A DNA stretch of 64,000 nt from DAIOEK01 sp964648485. GTDB taxonomy: Bacteria; Chloroflexota; Anaerolineae; Anaerolineales; Anaerolineaceae. Below the pieces are notes generated by a model that saw nothing but the letters and a program-made list of their open reading frames with translations, was not told the origin of the DNA and did no database searches. The position numbers and the translations under genes were made by a program. Location of the stretch: assembly GCA_964648485.1 (NCBI GenBank), contig CAZYOF010000002.1, positions 62,001 through 126,000 of the forward strand. Direction: 5' to 3'. Positions 1 to 8,353 of this stretch are shown here, piece by piece. Numbering within the stretch: the first letter of the stretch is position 1; every line of letters begins with the position of its first letter.

Positions 1-185
1 CCGTAAGATGAATGATTCCGCTGATATTTGGCTTTTTTACACTGTGGATGTTTTTCCGAACAACTGTGGATCCAAGCCTTAATATGGGAGAATGGTCGGT
101 TTACTCTTTTTCTCGATAATTTCAGTACTGATAGATTATCACTGATGATTTTTCCTCTATAGAGTATTTTTAAAATATGTAATGA

Positions 186-214
186 TTGTGATTACATATG
201 GATGTTTGTATAAT
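186..214 (+). promoter_or_regulatory. Putative sigma-70 promoter for the phosphodiesterase gene
   Basis: TTGTGA at 186-191 and a perfect TATAAT at 209-214 are separated by 17 bases. The -35 box matches consensus at four of six positions. It lies about 60 bases before the start at 277. The rest of bases 1-276 shows nothing else I can name. Confidence 0.5.
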
Positions 215-276
215 GGTTGGTGTTCTGCGCAGATGACTGGCAGTATATATTGCAAATTTAACCAAAAGATAGCTTT

Positions 277-1242
277 ATGGTAAACATCTATAAAAGAATC
301 CTCGTACCCATTCTCGTATTAATCCTCCTGGCAGGATGTTCGCCTGTTGATACCATCCAAACCAAACCTGATACTGGAAACCAAGATATGACCAAACCAT
401 CTGAAAATGAATCACAAGAATCCAAAGCACTGCCCCTGATCATCGCGCACCGGGGCGCGCGCAGCCTGGCCCCCGAGAACACCATTGCCGCGGCTAAAAA
501 AGCGCTGGAGATAGGTGCCGACTTGTGGGAGCTGGATGTGGCTGTAACCTCTGACAATGAACTGATTGTGGTTCACGATGACACTCTCAACCGAACCTGC
601 GATGTGGCAGAGAAATTCCCCAAGAAAATACCCTGGAATGTGTGGGACTTCACGCTGGAAGAAGTTAAAACGCTTGATTGCGGCACCTGGTTTATCAACA
701 CTGACCCATTCGAGCAAATTGAAAAAGGGAATGTGACCGAGGCAGAGACGAATTCTTACCGGGGTGAGAAGATGCCCACCCTGCGAGAAGCCATCGCGTT
801 TACACATGAAAATAATTGGCGGGTGAACATCGAATTGAAAGATCAACTGTTGGATAAATTTGATCATGTCATTGTTGAAAAAACCGTAGCGCTGGTGGAG
901 GAATTCGGCATGGATGATGGCAAGCAGGTTGTGATTTCTTCCTTCAACCATGACTACCTGAAAATGGTACGGGATATTAATCCAAACATCCCGGTGCAGG
1001 TTCTTACCAGTGAGAAGATAGATAATCCATCTGATTATCTGAAAGGGATTGGTACAGACAGTTTGAATCCGCGGGTGACGGTTTGGAGCCCGGCAGAACT
1101 GGAAAGAATGACCCGCGAGGGCATTCGATTTAATATCTGGACTGTGAACGATCCGGTGAAGATGAAGGAATTGATTGCTGTTCCTGTAGCGGGAATTTTC
1201 ACCGATTATCCGCAAATTTTAAAAGAATTGCTTTATCCATAG
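277..1242 (+). CDS. Lipoprotein glycerophosphodiester phosphodiesterase
   Basis: Predicted membrane-anchored enzyme, acting outside the cytoplasm, that hydrolyses glycerophosphodiesters to glycerol 3-phosphate and an alcohol. The 321-residue product has a lipoprotein signal ending in LLAGC (Cys21), a short Thr/Asn/Glu-rich linker, and one GDPD TIM barrel. Family motifs are visible in order: HR at residues 58-59, a PENT turn, ELDV with acidic metal ligands, and VVHDD, so an active enzyme is expected. The gene converges on the ugp-like operon across a shared terminator. Supplying glycerol 3-phosphate to that transporter is a reasonable inference, as UgpQ serves Ugp in enteric bacteria, except that this enzyme is exported. 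The exact substrate is unknown. Confidence 0.9.
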   Translation: MVNIYKRILVPILVLILLAGCSPVDTIQTKPDTGNQDMTKPSENESQESKALPLIIAHRGARSLAPENTIAAAKKALEIGADLWELDVAVTSDNELIVVHDDTLNRTCDVAEKFPKKIPWNVWDFTLEEVKTLDCGTWFINTDPFEQIEKGNVTEAETNSYRGEKMPTLREAIAFTHENNWRVNIELKDQLLDKFDHVIVEKTVALVEEFGMDDGKQVVISSFNHDYLKMVRDINPNIPVQVLTSEKIDNPSDYLKGIGTDSLNPRVTVWSPAELERMTREGIRFNIWTVNDPVKMKELIAVPVAGIFTDYPQILKELLYP

Positions 1243-1279
1243 TTTTAAAGGTCTACCAAACCCGAATTGTCAGAATAAC

Positions 1280-1305
1280 AACAGGCAGCCTGTAGGCTGC
1301 CTGTT
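1280..1305. terminator. Bidirectional intrinsic terminator
   Basis: A perfect 11-bp stem (1280-1290 with 1295-1305) closes a TGTA loop and lies between the converging phosphodiesterase and ugpB-like genes. The T tracts are modest on both strands. Confidence 0.75.
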
Positions 1306-1334
1306 ATCTTGTATCTGATAATTAGAGGGTTGGG

Positions 1335-2771
1335 TTACTGCAAGCCCATGGAAAGGTTATATTCCACGATTGCATCGGTTACCGTCTTTGCTGCTTTATC
1401 GAGTGCTTCCTGCGGTGTTGCAGAACCGGCAATCACCTCTTCGATGGCGCCTTCAATGGTCTGGCGGGCGGTGGGGAATACACCTATGAGCCCACCATTG
1501 GTGACCCGGTTGTTCGGTGCAGCATGAAGCTGATCGATAGCGGTTGTGAATGGCGGATATTTTGCCATCCATTCAGTGGCGAGAGCTTCATCGTAAGCGG
1601 CTTTGCGGATCGGGAAGTAACCGGACATGGTCTGCCAGTAAGCCTGCTGGGGAGCAGAAGCCATGAATTTAATAAATTCCCAACCGCAGGCTTTTTCTGC
1701 TTCGGGGCGATCTTTGAGCAGCCAGAGAGAACCACCACCAATTACTGTACCCGAAGTTTGGTATGCTTCTTCATTTGGGCGCGGCAGGTAGCCGGTACCG
1801 ATTTCGAATTTACCGGCTGTGCTGTCCATCATACCGCGCAGGACTGCAGTTGAATCGATGAACATTCCAATTTGACCGGCAAGGAACGCGTTACGGGTAT
1901 CCACAGTCGGGCGACCAAAGTTGGTGGTAATGCCTTCATCAAGGTTGGCTTTCCACCATTCTAGGATGGCTACACCTTCGGGGCTGTTGAAGGTTGCTTC
2001 GGTGGCAAGGGCATCACGACCATTGCCGTTATTCACGTATTCACCGCCAGATACTGCCAGGAATTGCTCGAAGAACCAGCCGTAAACAGCGAAGGCTCCA
2101 CCATAGGTAGTTGTGCCATCGGCATTTTTCTTGGTAAGTGCGCGGGCTGCCTCAGTATATTCTGCAAAGGTGCGTGGCGGCTTCTCAGGATCCAACCCCG
2201 CGGCTTTGAACATATCTTTGTTGTAGTAAAGAATGGGGGTGGAGGAGTTGAATGGCATGGAGTACTGCTTGCCATTCACGGTGTAGTAAGCCAGCACGTT
2301 GGTCTCGAGGTCGGAGACATCATAGCCTTCAGCATCGATGTAATCCTGCACCGGTTGGGCAACATCCAGATCGACCATCAGACGGGTGCCGATGTCATAG
2401 AGTTGAACAATGGTGGGAACATCATTACTCTGCAAACCGGCTTTGAGTTTGTTCAGGGAATCATCATAAGAGCCCTGATAGGTGTAAACGATGTAGCATT
2501 TTTCCTGTGAGGCGTTGAATTCATTCACCATCTGGGGAATGGCTTTACCGCCGATATCACCAGCCATACTGTGCCAGAATTCCACCCTCGTGATGCCGGG
2601 TTCGGCTGGCGGTGGGGGCTGGGTAGGCTCAACTTCAGCGGGAGCAGGTTGCGCAGGCGCAGGGGCGGGTGGTTCTTCCACTGGCGCAGGCGCTGGAGCA
2701 GGTGCGCATGCGGTTAAAACCATTGTTGCAATCAATAGGGTTGCCATTACAAAAAACAGCGTTTTCTTCAT
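1335..2771 (-). CDS. ugpB: UgpB-like solute-binding lipoprotein
   Basis: Extracytoplasmic binding protein of an ABC importer, probably for glycerol 3-phosphate or its diesters. The 478-residue product has lipobox LTAC (Cys22) followed by a Pro/Ala/Glu linker. The start at 2771 is chosen because AGGAGG lies just upstream; a longer frame to 2810 would bury the signal peptide. Stretches resemble E. coli UgpB closely from memory: FWHSM-G near the mature N terminus, PFNSSTP then LYYNKD and AGLDPE-PP in the middle, GG-SLW, GY-P-KAAYD, and TP-EALD near the end. It is the last gene of a three-gene operon behind both permeases. A general sugar-binding protein of the same family cannot be excluded, but the UgpB match is unusually good. 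Confidence 0.8.
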   Translation of the reverse strand: MKKTLFFVMATLLIATMVLTACAPAPAPAPVEEPPAPAPAQPAPAEVEPTQPPPPAEPGITRVEFWHSMAGDIGGKAIPQMVNEFNASQEKCYIVYTYQGSYDDSLNKLKAGLQSNDVPTIVQLYDIGTRLMVDLDVAQPVQDYIDAEGYDVSDLETNVLAYYTVNGKQYSMPFNSSTPILYYNKDMFKAAGLDPEKPPRTFAEYTEAARALTKKNADGTTTYGGAFAVYGWFFEQFLAVSGGEYVNNGNGRDALATEATFNSPEGVAILEWWKANLDEGITTNFGRPTVDTRNAFLAGQIGMFIDSTAVLRGMMDSTAGKFEIGTGYLPRPNEEAYQTSGTVIGGGSLWLLKDRPEAEKACGWEFIKFMASAPQQAYWQTMSGYFPIRKAAYDEALATEWMAKYPPFTTAIDQLHAAPNNRVTNGGLIGVFPTARQTIEGAIEEVIAGSATPQEALDKAAKTVTDAIVEYNLSMGLQ

Positions 2772-2876
2772 TTGTTTCCTCCTGATTGGGTTAAATAGAT
2801 TGAAACGCAAAAACCTGTTTGTTGTCTTATCTGCCTCCTTTGAACCTGTTACGTTTATTTTGGACCGGGAAATTAT

Positions 2877-3716
2877 TTATCCCTTCACAGCACCTGCTGT
2901 TAATCCCCTGATAAGTTGCTTGTTGCTGATGATAAATAAGAGGAAGGTGGGAATCATGATTAAAACAACACCCGCCATAACATTATTGAACATAAACCGC
3001 TCTTCATCCTGCAGGAGGGCGATTCCGATTTGCACGGTTCGCATTTTTTCATTGTTGGTAATCAGCAATGGCCATAAGTACTGGTTATAGGTTTGCAGGA
3101 AGCTATACACTGCCAGTGTGCCGAGTGCGGGGCGTCCGAGGGGCAATACAATTTGGGTGAGAAACCGAAGATGACTGCATCCATCAATGACTGCAGCGTC
3201 ATGTAGTTCTTTAGGGATCTTGAGGAAAAACTGCCTGAGCAAAAAGGTGCCAAATCCGGTGGCGAGGAAAGGCATGACCAACCCCTGAAAGGTATCCGTC
3301 CAACCCAGTTTGCGGATGAGTAGGTAGTTGGGGATAATCGTAGCTTCCCAGGGAATCATGAGCGTGGAGAGAAAAACCAGAAACCAGATATTTTTATATT
3401 TGAAATCTATGAATGCAAAGGCATAGGCAGCCAGGCTGGCTGTGACCAGCTGACCGAGCATCACCAACCCTGACTGAATCACGCTGTTTAACATGTATCT
3501 GCCCAGTGGCGCCTGTTCCACGGCGCGCTTGAAGTTTTCGAGGTTGAAAGTGGATGGCATCATTTTGGGCGGGAAGGATGCGACCTCGGTATCGTTCAAC
3601 AAGCTGATATTGATTGCAGACCAGATCGGAAAGATCATTATTAATGCTGCAATGATAAGGACAATATAAAAGAAGCCTGACTGTACACTGCGTTTGAGTT
3701 TATATGACAGGTTCAT
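2877..3716 (-). CDS. ugpE: UgpE/MalG-type ABC transporter permease
   Basis: Second inner-membrane channel subunit of the ugp-like importer, 279 residues with about six membrane segments. The permease EAA loop that contacts the ATPase is clear (LHDAAVIDG followed by PLGRP), and the first helix after a short basic N terminus is typical of the MalG/UgpE group. Its start overlaps the end of the upstream permease by 4 bases, which implies translational coupling. The binding protein follows after about 105 bases. No ATPase gene is in the operon or elsewhere nearby, so a shared MsiK/UgpC-like ATPase must be supplied from another locus. Confidence 0.85.
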   Translation of the reverse strand: MNLSYKLKRSVQSGFFYIVLIIAALIMIFPIWSAINISLLNDTEVASFPPKMMPSTFNLENFKRAVEQAPLGRYMLNSVIQSGLVMLGQLVTASLAAYAFAFIDFKYKNIWFLVFLSTLMIPWEATIIPNYLLIRKLGWTDTFQGLVMPFLATGFGTFLLRQFFLKIPKELHDAAVIDGCSHLRFLTQIVLPLGRPALGTLAVYSFLQTYNQYLWPLLITNNEKMRTVQIGIALLQDEERFMFNNVMAGVVLIMIPTFLLFIISNKQLIRGLTAGAVKG

Positions 3717-4666
3717 TCGTAGTTTACCTTTTTCTCTACGACCGTAAATTGGATGATCGTCAGGAAGAGCATGATGAAGAAGAGCATCACAGATTGTGCA
3801 GCGGCGAAACCGTACTTTCCGTTGAAGTAGAACTCGCGATAAATGGAATAAACCAGCACATTGGTAGAATCCAGCGGACCGCCGCGGGTCATGATGTTGA
3901 CCTGTGTAAATGTTTGAAATGCCGCGAGAATATCGATAACCAGCAGGAAGAAGAATGTGGGTGAGAGCAGCGGCAGGGTGATGGATACGAATTTATTCCA
4001 GGAATTGGCACCATCAATGACCGCACTTTCATACAACTCTTCGGAGATGCCTTGCATGGCTGCCAGCAGAATCACGGTGTTCATACCTGTCTGCAGCCAG
4101 ATGGCACAGATCGCAATTGCCAGCAGCGCGAATTTACTATCAATGAGCCAGGGAATTGAATCGATACCGACCAGACCGATCAGGTAGTTGATCGCTCCCA
4201 CGGTGGGATGATAGAGATACATGAAAATGAGAGATGCCGTTGCGGCAGAAACAGCAATCGTGATGGAGAAAATCAGGCGGAAGACAGCGATGTATTTCAG
4301 GCGCAGATTGCCGAGCACGGCCAGGGCAAGTGAGATCACCAACGTACTGGGGACGGTGTAGAGAACAAAGAGGGCTGATCTGGACAGGCTGTTCACAAAC
4401 ACGTCGTTGTCGAACATTTTTCGGTAATGTTCTATGCCATAAAAGGCTACCGGTACCCCGATCGGGTTGGTAAGCTGGGTGCTGAGGATAAATGAGCGAA
4501 CGAGCGGGATAAATACGAAAACAATAAAAATAATAAGAGAAGGCGCCATGAAAATAAGCGCTGTGAGAAATTTCTTTATTTCACGCTGTCGTAAACCTTT
4601 TGGATTATTTCTTGATGTTGTATTACCGATAATATTGCCGCCCAATAAATCGTTTGTTTGTGCCAA
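3713..4666 (-). CDS. ugpA: UgpA/MalF-type ABC transporter permease
   Basis: First gene of the ugp-like operon and the MalF/UgpA-type partner permease, 317 residues. A basic, Asn-rich cytoplasmic N terminus of about 30 residues precedes the first helix, and about six membrane segments follow. The EAA loop reads LYESAVIDGANSW and then LPLLSP. It overlaps the downstream permease by 4 bases. Substrate specificity comes from the UgpB-like protein in the same operon. The 250-base region upstream, to the CAP-LysM gene at 4918, should hold the operon promoter: a TATAAT reads on the minus strand at 4719-4724, but no correctly spaced -35 box stands out. Confidence 0.85.
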   Translation of the reverse strand: MAQTNDLLGGNIIGNTTSRNNPKGLRQREIKKFLTALIFMAPSLIIFIVFVFIPLVRSFILSTQLTNPIGVPVAFYGIEHYRKMFDNDVFVNSLSRSALFVLYTVPSTLVISLALAVLGNLRLKYIAVFRLIFSITIAVSAATASLIFMYLYHPTVGAINYLIGLVGIDSIPWLIDSKFALLAIAICAIWLQTGMNTVILLAAMQGISEELYESAVIDGANSWNKFVSITLPLLSPTFFFLLVIDILAAFQTFTQVNIMTRGGPLDSTNVLVYSIYREFYFNGKYGFAAAQSVMLFFIMLFLTIIQFTVVEKKVNYE

Positions 4667-4917
4667 TGAACCCGCCTTAAACCATAGATTTATTTTGATA
4701 GCAACAACAATTAATCAAATTATACATCAGGAGTCAACAAAGCCTTTTTCAGTTATGGTGTCAAATGATTTTGAACGGGAATAATTGGCGGGCGGGGATC
4801 AGTTATGGGTGGTGGGTATCAGGTTCCTCATGACAGGGCGCACCTGCAACGGGGGTTGTATAATACCGGTGACAGGTTCCGATTCACACGTATCCGGAGC
4901 CGACCAGGGCGGGCAGA

Positions 4918-5850
4918 ATGAAGTTTGTGAAACTTGTGATGGTTGTTGGGATGGTGCTGGTTTCCCTATGCAATCCACAACCGGTGAACGCGCAGAACGA
5001 GACGCCATACGATATCATCGCCGAGGTGAACGCGCTGCGGGCATCGCTGGGGTTGAAGCCGTATGTGATCGATTCGTGGATTATGGCGTACGCGCAGGAT
5101 CACGCCGATTACATTGCGGAAATGCAGCACAGCACCCACGAGCACCGGGATGGTTCAGTTGCGCAGGATATCGGGTTAAATGAAAATGTCGCCGGGGGAG
5201 ATGTGGGCTATATCACCCCGTATATCGCGGTTAATAAAATCTGGGCAGACTGGGGACACCGGCATATCATGGTCGATTACGCCAGCGGCAGCGTGGGGGC
5301 GGGTGTGGCGCTGGCAGCTGACGGGCAGATCCATTACGTGCTGAATGTGCGCAAGGGTGAAGGAAGTATGAGCGGATCACCCGTGCCGGGCGGTTCTGCG
5401 GCAGTGAACTCCACCCCGCAACCTTTCAATCCGTTTCTGACAAGCACCACTGATGCAGATGGCAGGATCATCCACGTGGTGCAGGAGGGACAGGCGTTGT
5501 GGAGCATCGCGATCTCGTACGGGGTGACGGTGGATGAGATCCGTGCGCTCAATGGCATTGCAGAAGATTCGACGGTTCTTTACATCGGGCAGAAACTGGT
5601 GATCCGGAAGAATGTGACCGTGACGCCGGAAGTAACAGATACCGCCAGTCCGACGCCAGCTCCCACGGCTACGGCGACTTTCATCCCATCCCCTACACCT
5701 TTGCCTTCCTGGACGCCCACGCCCACCCCCGCGGGAGGATTAGGCAATACGGGAAGGTTTCCGATGGTCGCGGTAATCATATTGGTGGTGCTGGCGGGGC
5801 TGGCAGGGATTTTGTTTGTGCAGTTCAAGGTGACGAATCGACCGGTGTGA
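4918..5850 (+). CDS. Secreted CAP (SCP-like) and LysM domain protein with possible sortase signal
   Basis: Probable cell-wall protein of 310 residues. Residues 1-25 form a signal peptide ending near VNA. A CAP/SCP-like domain follows (about 35-160, with NALR, NENVAGG and W-HR-IM stretches), then a LysM domain (about 185-230, beginning VVQEG and ending IGQKLVIR) that usually binds peptidoglycan or chitin-like glycans. A Thr/Pro-rich spacer leads to LGNTG (275-279), one hydrophobic helix and a short tail containing Lys and Arg. This tail resembles a cell-wall sorting signal and could be processed by the sortase at 26.3-27.1 kb; that is inference, and a plain C-terminal anchor is the alternative. 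The Shine-Dalgarno sequence is weak. Confidence 0.8.
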   Translation: MKFVKLVMVVGMVLVSLCNPQPVNAQNETPYDIIAEVNALRASLGLKPYVIDSWIMAYAQDHADYIAEMQHSTHEHRDGSVAQDIGLNENVAGGDVGYITPYIAVNKIWADWGHRHIMVDYASGSVGAGVALAADGQIHYVLNVRKGEGSMSGSPVPGGSAAVNSTPQPFNPFLTSTTDADGRIIHVVQEGQALWSIAISYGVTVDEIRALNGIAEDSTVLYIGQKLVIRKNVTVTPEVTDTASPTPAPTATATFIPSPTPLPSWTPTPTPAGGLGNTGRFPMVAVIILVVLAGLAGILFVQFKVTNRPV

Positions 5851-5860
5851 TGGGGTTTAT

Positions 5861-5888
5861 GGCGGGGACCAGCTCCGCCTCGACAGGA
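5861..5888 (+). repeat. Hairpin repeat family, copy 1
   Basis: A GC-rich element with a GGCGGGG arm, an ACCAG loop and a CTCCGCC arm (one mismatch), then CTCGACAGG. Four related copies in the same orientation lie at 9087, 10927, 13239 and 14953. It begins 10 bases after the CAP-LysM stop codon. Confidence 0.7.
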
Positions 5889-5908
5889 AAGCCGAATGAA
5901 TTTGTAGA

Positions 5909-5990
5909 CCCCCCTCTTTCCCCCCAAGAATTTGGGGGGATGAAAATTGGAAGTGATTGCCCCCTTCTTTCCGCCCAAAGAATGGGAGGA
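5909..5990. repeat. Two degenerate copies of a C-rich/G-rich hairpin element
   Basis: Two units of about 31 bases (5909-5940 and 5960-5990) share a C-run, CTTTCC, a second C-run, AAGAA and a G-run. The first contains a perfect 9-bp stem (5919-5927 with 5932-5940). They fill much of the gap between the CAP-LysM and tetR genes, and I see no coding capacity. Confidence 0.55.
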
Positions 5991-6013
5991 CTGTGTTTGG
6001 AATGGGTTCACCC

Positions 6014-6042
6014 TTGACAATCTGAATATTCCTCAATAAAAT
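6014..6042 (+). promoter_or_regulatory. Sigma-70 promoter of the tetR-type gene
   Basis: A perfect TTGACA (6014-6019) and TAAAAT (6037-6042) are separated by 17 bases. They sit 43 bases before the tetR start and drive a likely three-gene unit. Confidence 0.75.
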
Positions 6043-6057
6043 AGACTAAGTACAAAA

Positions 6058-6072
6058 TTATACGAAGTATAA
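6058..6072. promoter_or_regulatory. Candidate TetR-family operator
   Basis: A perfect inverted repeat, TTATAC-GAA-GTATAA, lies between the -10 box and the start codon of the tetR-type gene. The size (15 bp) and position are typical for an autoregulatory TetR operator. Binding is inferred. Confidence 0.5.
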
Positions 6073-6084
6073 AAAGTAGGTGAG

Positions 6085-6699
6085 ATGAGCGAACTGAACA
6101 CATCCGGGAGGATGGACCGTAAAAGGGAAGAAACCCGCCAGAAGGTGATTGGCGCCGCGCTGGCTTTAATCGGCGCGCAGGGGTATGACGCAGTGACAAT
6201 GGAGCAGATCGCTGAAAAAGCGGATATTGCCAAGGGTACGCTGTACAACTACTACCCGGTGAAAGAGGCGATCATCGCGGACCACATTGACAGGCTGTCT
6301 GTTGAGCGGAACGCCGAACGAATCGAACGGCTGCGGCAACTACCTGACACGCGCTCGCGCATCACCGTGAGCCTGCGCGAGATACTGGAGGCGGTCAGAG
6401 GGCAGGTGGAATTGTTTGAAAAATATTTCACCTACCGGGTACAGCGGATGATCACACTCGATCGGCGCGCGGCGCGGGTGAGCGGTTTGCACACGCTGGA
6501 GCGGGCAATCATCGAGATGGGGCAGTCCGCGGGAGATATCCGTACTGACATTGACCCCAACCTGCTGGAGGCGCTGTTCGAGTTCAGCTTTATCGTGGCG
6601 GCGCAGGCGTATTACCAGAACCCGGGCGATTTCGACCTGGAAACAACCATCACCCAATGCGCGGATCTTTTCATCCACGGGGCGGGAGTGCAATTGTAA
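6085..6699 (+). CDS. TetR/AcrR-family transcriptional regulator
   Basis: One-component repressor of 204 residues. The N-terminal DNA-binding domain (about 13-62) has the classic TetR helix-turn-helix pattern: GYDAVTMEQIA, then KADIAKGTLYNYY and K-AII. The C-terminal part is a helical ligand-binding domain with no recognisable ligand class. An AGGTGAG ribosome site precedes the ATG. A near-consensus promoter and a 15-bp palindrome lie just upstream, which suggests autorepression. The DUF2087 and esterase genes follow on the same strand, 14 and 62 bases apart, and are the likely targets, with induction by an esterase substrate or product as a guess. Confidence 0.9.
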   Translation: MSELNTSGRMDRKREETRQKVIGAALALIGAQGYDAVTMEQIAEKADIAKGTLYNYYPVKEAIIADHIDRLSVERNAERIERLRQLPDTRSRITVSLREILEAVRGQVELFEKYFTYRVQRMITLDRRAARVSGLHTLERAIIEMGQSAGDIRTDIDPNLLEALFEFSFIVAAQAYYQNPGDFDLETTITQCADLFIHGAGVQL

Positions 6700-6713
6700 G
6701 AAAAGAGGATGAT

Positions 6714-7142
6714 ATGGATAACAGCAAAATCATCACCACAGAGCAGTTTATCAAGCGGACGGGTGATCTGTGCCTGAAAAGCGGGATGTCTGGCTTACCG
6801 AAGGATGAGACCGATCAGCATATATTGCTGAAGAGCATGATGCTGACGTTCGATGTGCAAGAAAAGTACAGCGAGCAGGAAGTAAACGAGAAGCTGGCGT
6901 ACTGGTGCAATCACATCATCCATATCAAAGATCTCGACCATGTGACCCTGCGCAGGCGGCTGGTGGATACCGGATACCTCATCCGCAGCTCGGATGGAAG
7001 CAGCTACCAGGCTGCGTTGAGCGGACCCTTCCAACCCACTTTTGAGGAGGGGATTCAGCAGGTAAACCTGGAGGAAGTTCTCCAGGCAAAGAAGGAAGAA
7101 ATTGAACGTCGTAAACAGGAGTTTATGGCACGGAACAAGTAA
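6714..7142 (+). CDS. DUF2087-like protein
   Basis: Small cytoplasmic protein of 142 residues and unknown role. The middle part (about 35-100) has the DUF2087-type pattern: a YSE-EVNEKL helix, then an HVTLRRRLVDTGYL-R helix-strand unit that looks like a small winged-helix fold. The last 30 residues are charged and probably form a coil. Start 6714 follows an AGAGGA ribosome site; the longer frame from 6657 would overlap tetR. DUF2087 domains are often found in or beside regulators, so a DNA-binding accessory of the TetR regulator is possible, but this is not shown by the sequence. Confidence 0.7.
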   Translation: MDNSKIITTEQFIKRTGDLCLKSGMSGLPKDETDQHILLKSMMLTFDVQEKYSEQEVNEKLAYWCNHIIHIKDLDHVTLRRRLVDTGYLIRSSDGSSYQAALSGPFQPTFEEGIQQVNLEEVLQAKKEEIERRKQEFMARNK

Positions 7143-7204
7143 TATTACTCCGCGAAAAGCACCGGTTTGTGCATAAGACACGGAGGGGAAAAGGAAGCAA
7201 CATC

Positions 7205-8128
7205 ATGACAAGTATCACAAGCAAATTTTTCATCTGGATGGTGCGAAACCGGCATCTGATGAAATTTCAATTGAAACCAGAAGTCGTCACCCAAGATTCA
7301 GATACGCAGCGGATGCGCGATGAATTTGAAGCCGGTGCGGCGAAGATGGGAAAAATACCTGAAACCATCGAGGTGAGCGCGCTGGAAATCGATGGAATCT
7401 ACGCCGAATGGATCTGCCCGGTGGGCGTGAATAAGCAAAAGGTAATGCTGTTCACCCACGGCGGCGGGTATATCAGCGGGAATTGTAAAGATCACCGCAT
7501 GCATGTTGCCAAGCTGGTGCAGCAGTGTGGCGTGCCTGCGCTGCTGTATGATTACCGGCTGGCACCGGAGCATCCATTCCCGGCGGCGGTGGAGGATACC
7601 CTCACGGTGTATCGCTGGATGCTCGCGCAGGGTATTGCGGCGGAGAATATCGTGGTGGTGGGAGAATCGGCTGGCGGTGGATTGTGCATGGCAACACTGG
7701 TGGCGATCCGGGATGAAGGGCTGCCGCTGCCCGCGGGCGGAGTGGCATCTTCGCCATGGCTGGATTTAACCTGCACGGCGGATTCCTACCGGCGCAACGC
7801 GCGGAAAGACATCAGCACGCTGGGGTCGTGGCAGGTGTGGAACAAGTACTACTTCGCGGATACCGATCCGCGCCACCCGTGGGTCTCGCCGCTGTACGCC
7901 GACCTTAAAGGGTTGCCACCGGTATTCATCCAGGTGGGGACGCATGAGATCATGCTGGATGACTCAGTTAAGTTTATCGAGAAGGCAAAGGCAGCGGGTG
8001 CGGATGCCTCGATCAGCATCTGGGATGAGATGGTGCACTGTTTCGCGTTCTTCTCGCCCATGTTCCCGGAGGCGAAGGCGGGTATGGAGGAGCTGTGCGG
8101 GATGGTGAGGAAATTTCTGAGGCTGTAA
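7205..8128 (+). CDS. Alpha/beta hydrolase of the hormone-sensitive-lipase type (esterase)
   Basis: Predicted carboxylesterase of 307 residues. Motifs in order: HGGG oxyanion-hole loop starting at H85, DYRLAPEHPFPAA, the nucleophile elbow GESAGG with Ser155, a D-containing HEIMLDD segment, and His278 in MVHCF. That is the complete catalytic set of the HSL (bacterial family IV) esterases, which prefer short acyl esters. No signal peptide is seen, so it is cytoplasmic. Start 7205 is chosen over 7169 because a purine-rich GGAGGGG/AAGGAAG region precedes it. It ends the tetR unit and is followed by a strong terminator. The natural substrate is unknown. Confidence 0.9.
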   Translation: MTSITSKFFIWMVRNRHLMKFQLKPEVVTQDSDTQRMRDEFEAGAAKMGKIPETIEVSALEIDGIYAEWICPVGVNKQKVMLFTHGGGYISGNCKDHRMHVAKLVQQCGVPALLYDYRLAPEHPFPAAVEDTLTVYRWMLAQGIAAENIVVVGESAGGGLCMATLVAIRDEGLPLPAGGVASSPWLDLTCTADSYRRNARKDISTLGSWQVWNKYYFADTDPRHPWVSPLYADLKGLPPVFIQVGTHEIMLDDSVKFIEKAKAAGADASISIWDEMVHCFAFFSPMFPEAKAGMEELCGMVRKFLRL

Positions 8129-8147
8129 CCTGGTTTCGGGTTTGTTC

Positions 8148-8178
8148 GCCCTCTCTTTTCTGAAGAGAGGGCTTTTTT
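8148..8178 (+). terminator. Intrinsic terminator after the esterase gene
   Basis: A perfect 10-bp stem (8148-8157 with 8163-8172), five-base loop and six T residues. Confidence 0.9.
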
Positions 8179-8353
8179 GTTCTGCTTGAAGTGCGGGAAA
8201 ATGACCTGTCATTCAGGTGAAGAATTCTTCTTCACATAAAAAAAATTGTGTGCCGATTCGACTTTTCTAAATTTATTTTTGGGATTAAATTCAATATTAT
8301 TTTTTTCATCGATTCGGGGTTTATCAACCCGGACCCGATCTGGGGAGGAAGAA

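Noticed and set aside
412..1215. 267-codon minus-strand frame inside the phosphodiesterase gene
   Set aside because: It is antisense to a gene with full catalytic motifs, and its product shows no family features.
4785..5183. 132-codon frame on the plus strand before and within the CAP-LysM gene
   Set aside because: It is out of frame with the CAP-LysM gene, has Gly/Arg/Cys-rich composition and no recognisable domain.
6058..6072. Resemblance of TTATACGAAGTATAA to one arm of a loxP site
   Set aside because: Only about ten bases match, there is no second arm at the right distance, and the position and symmetry fit a TetR operator.
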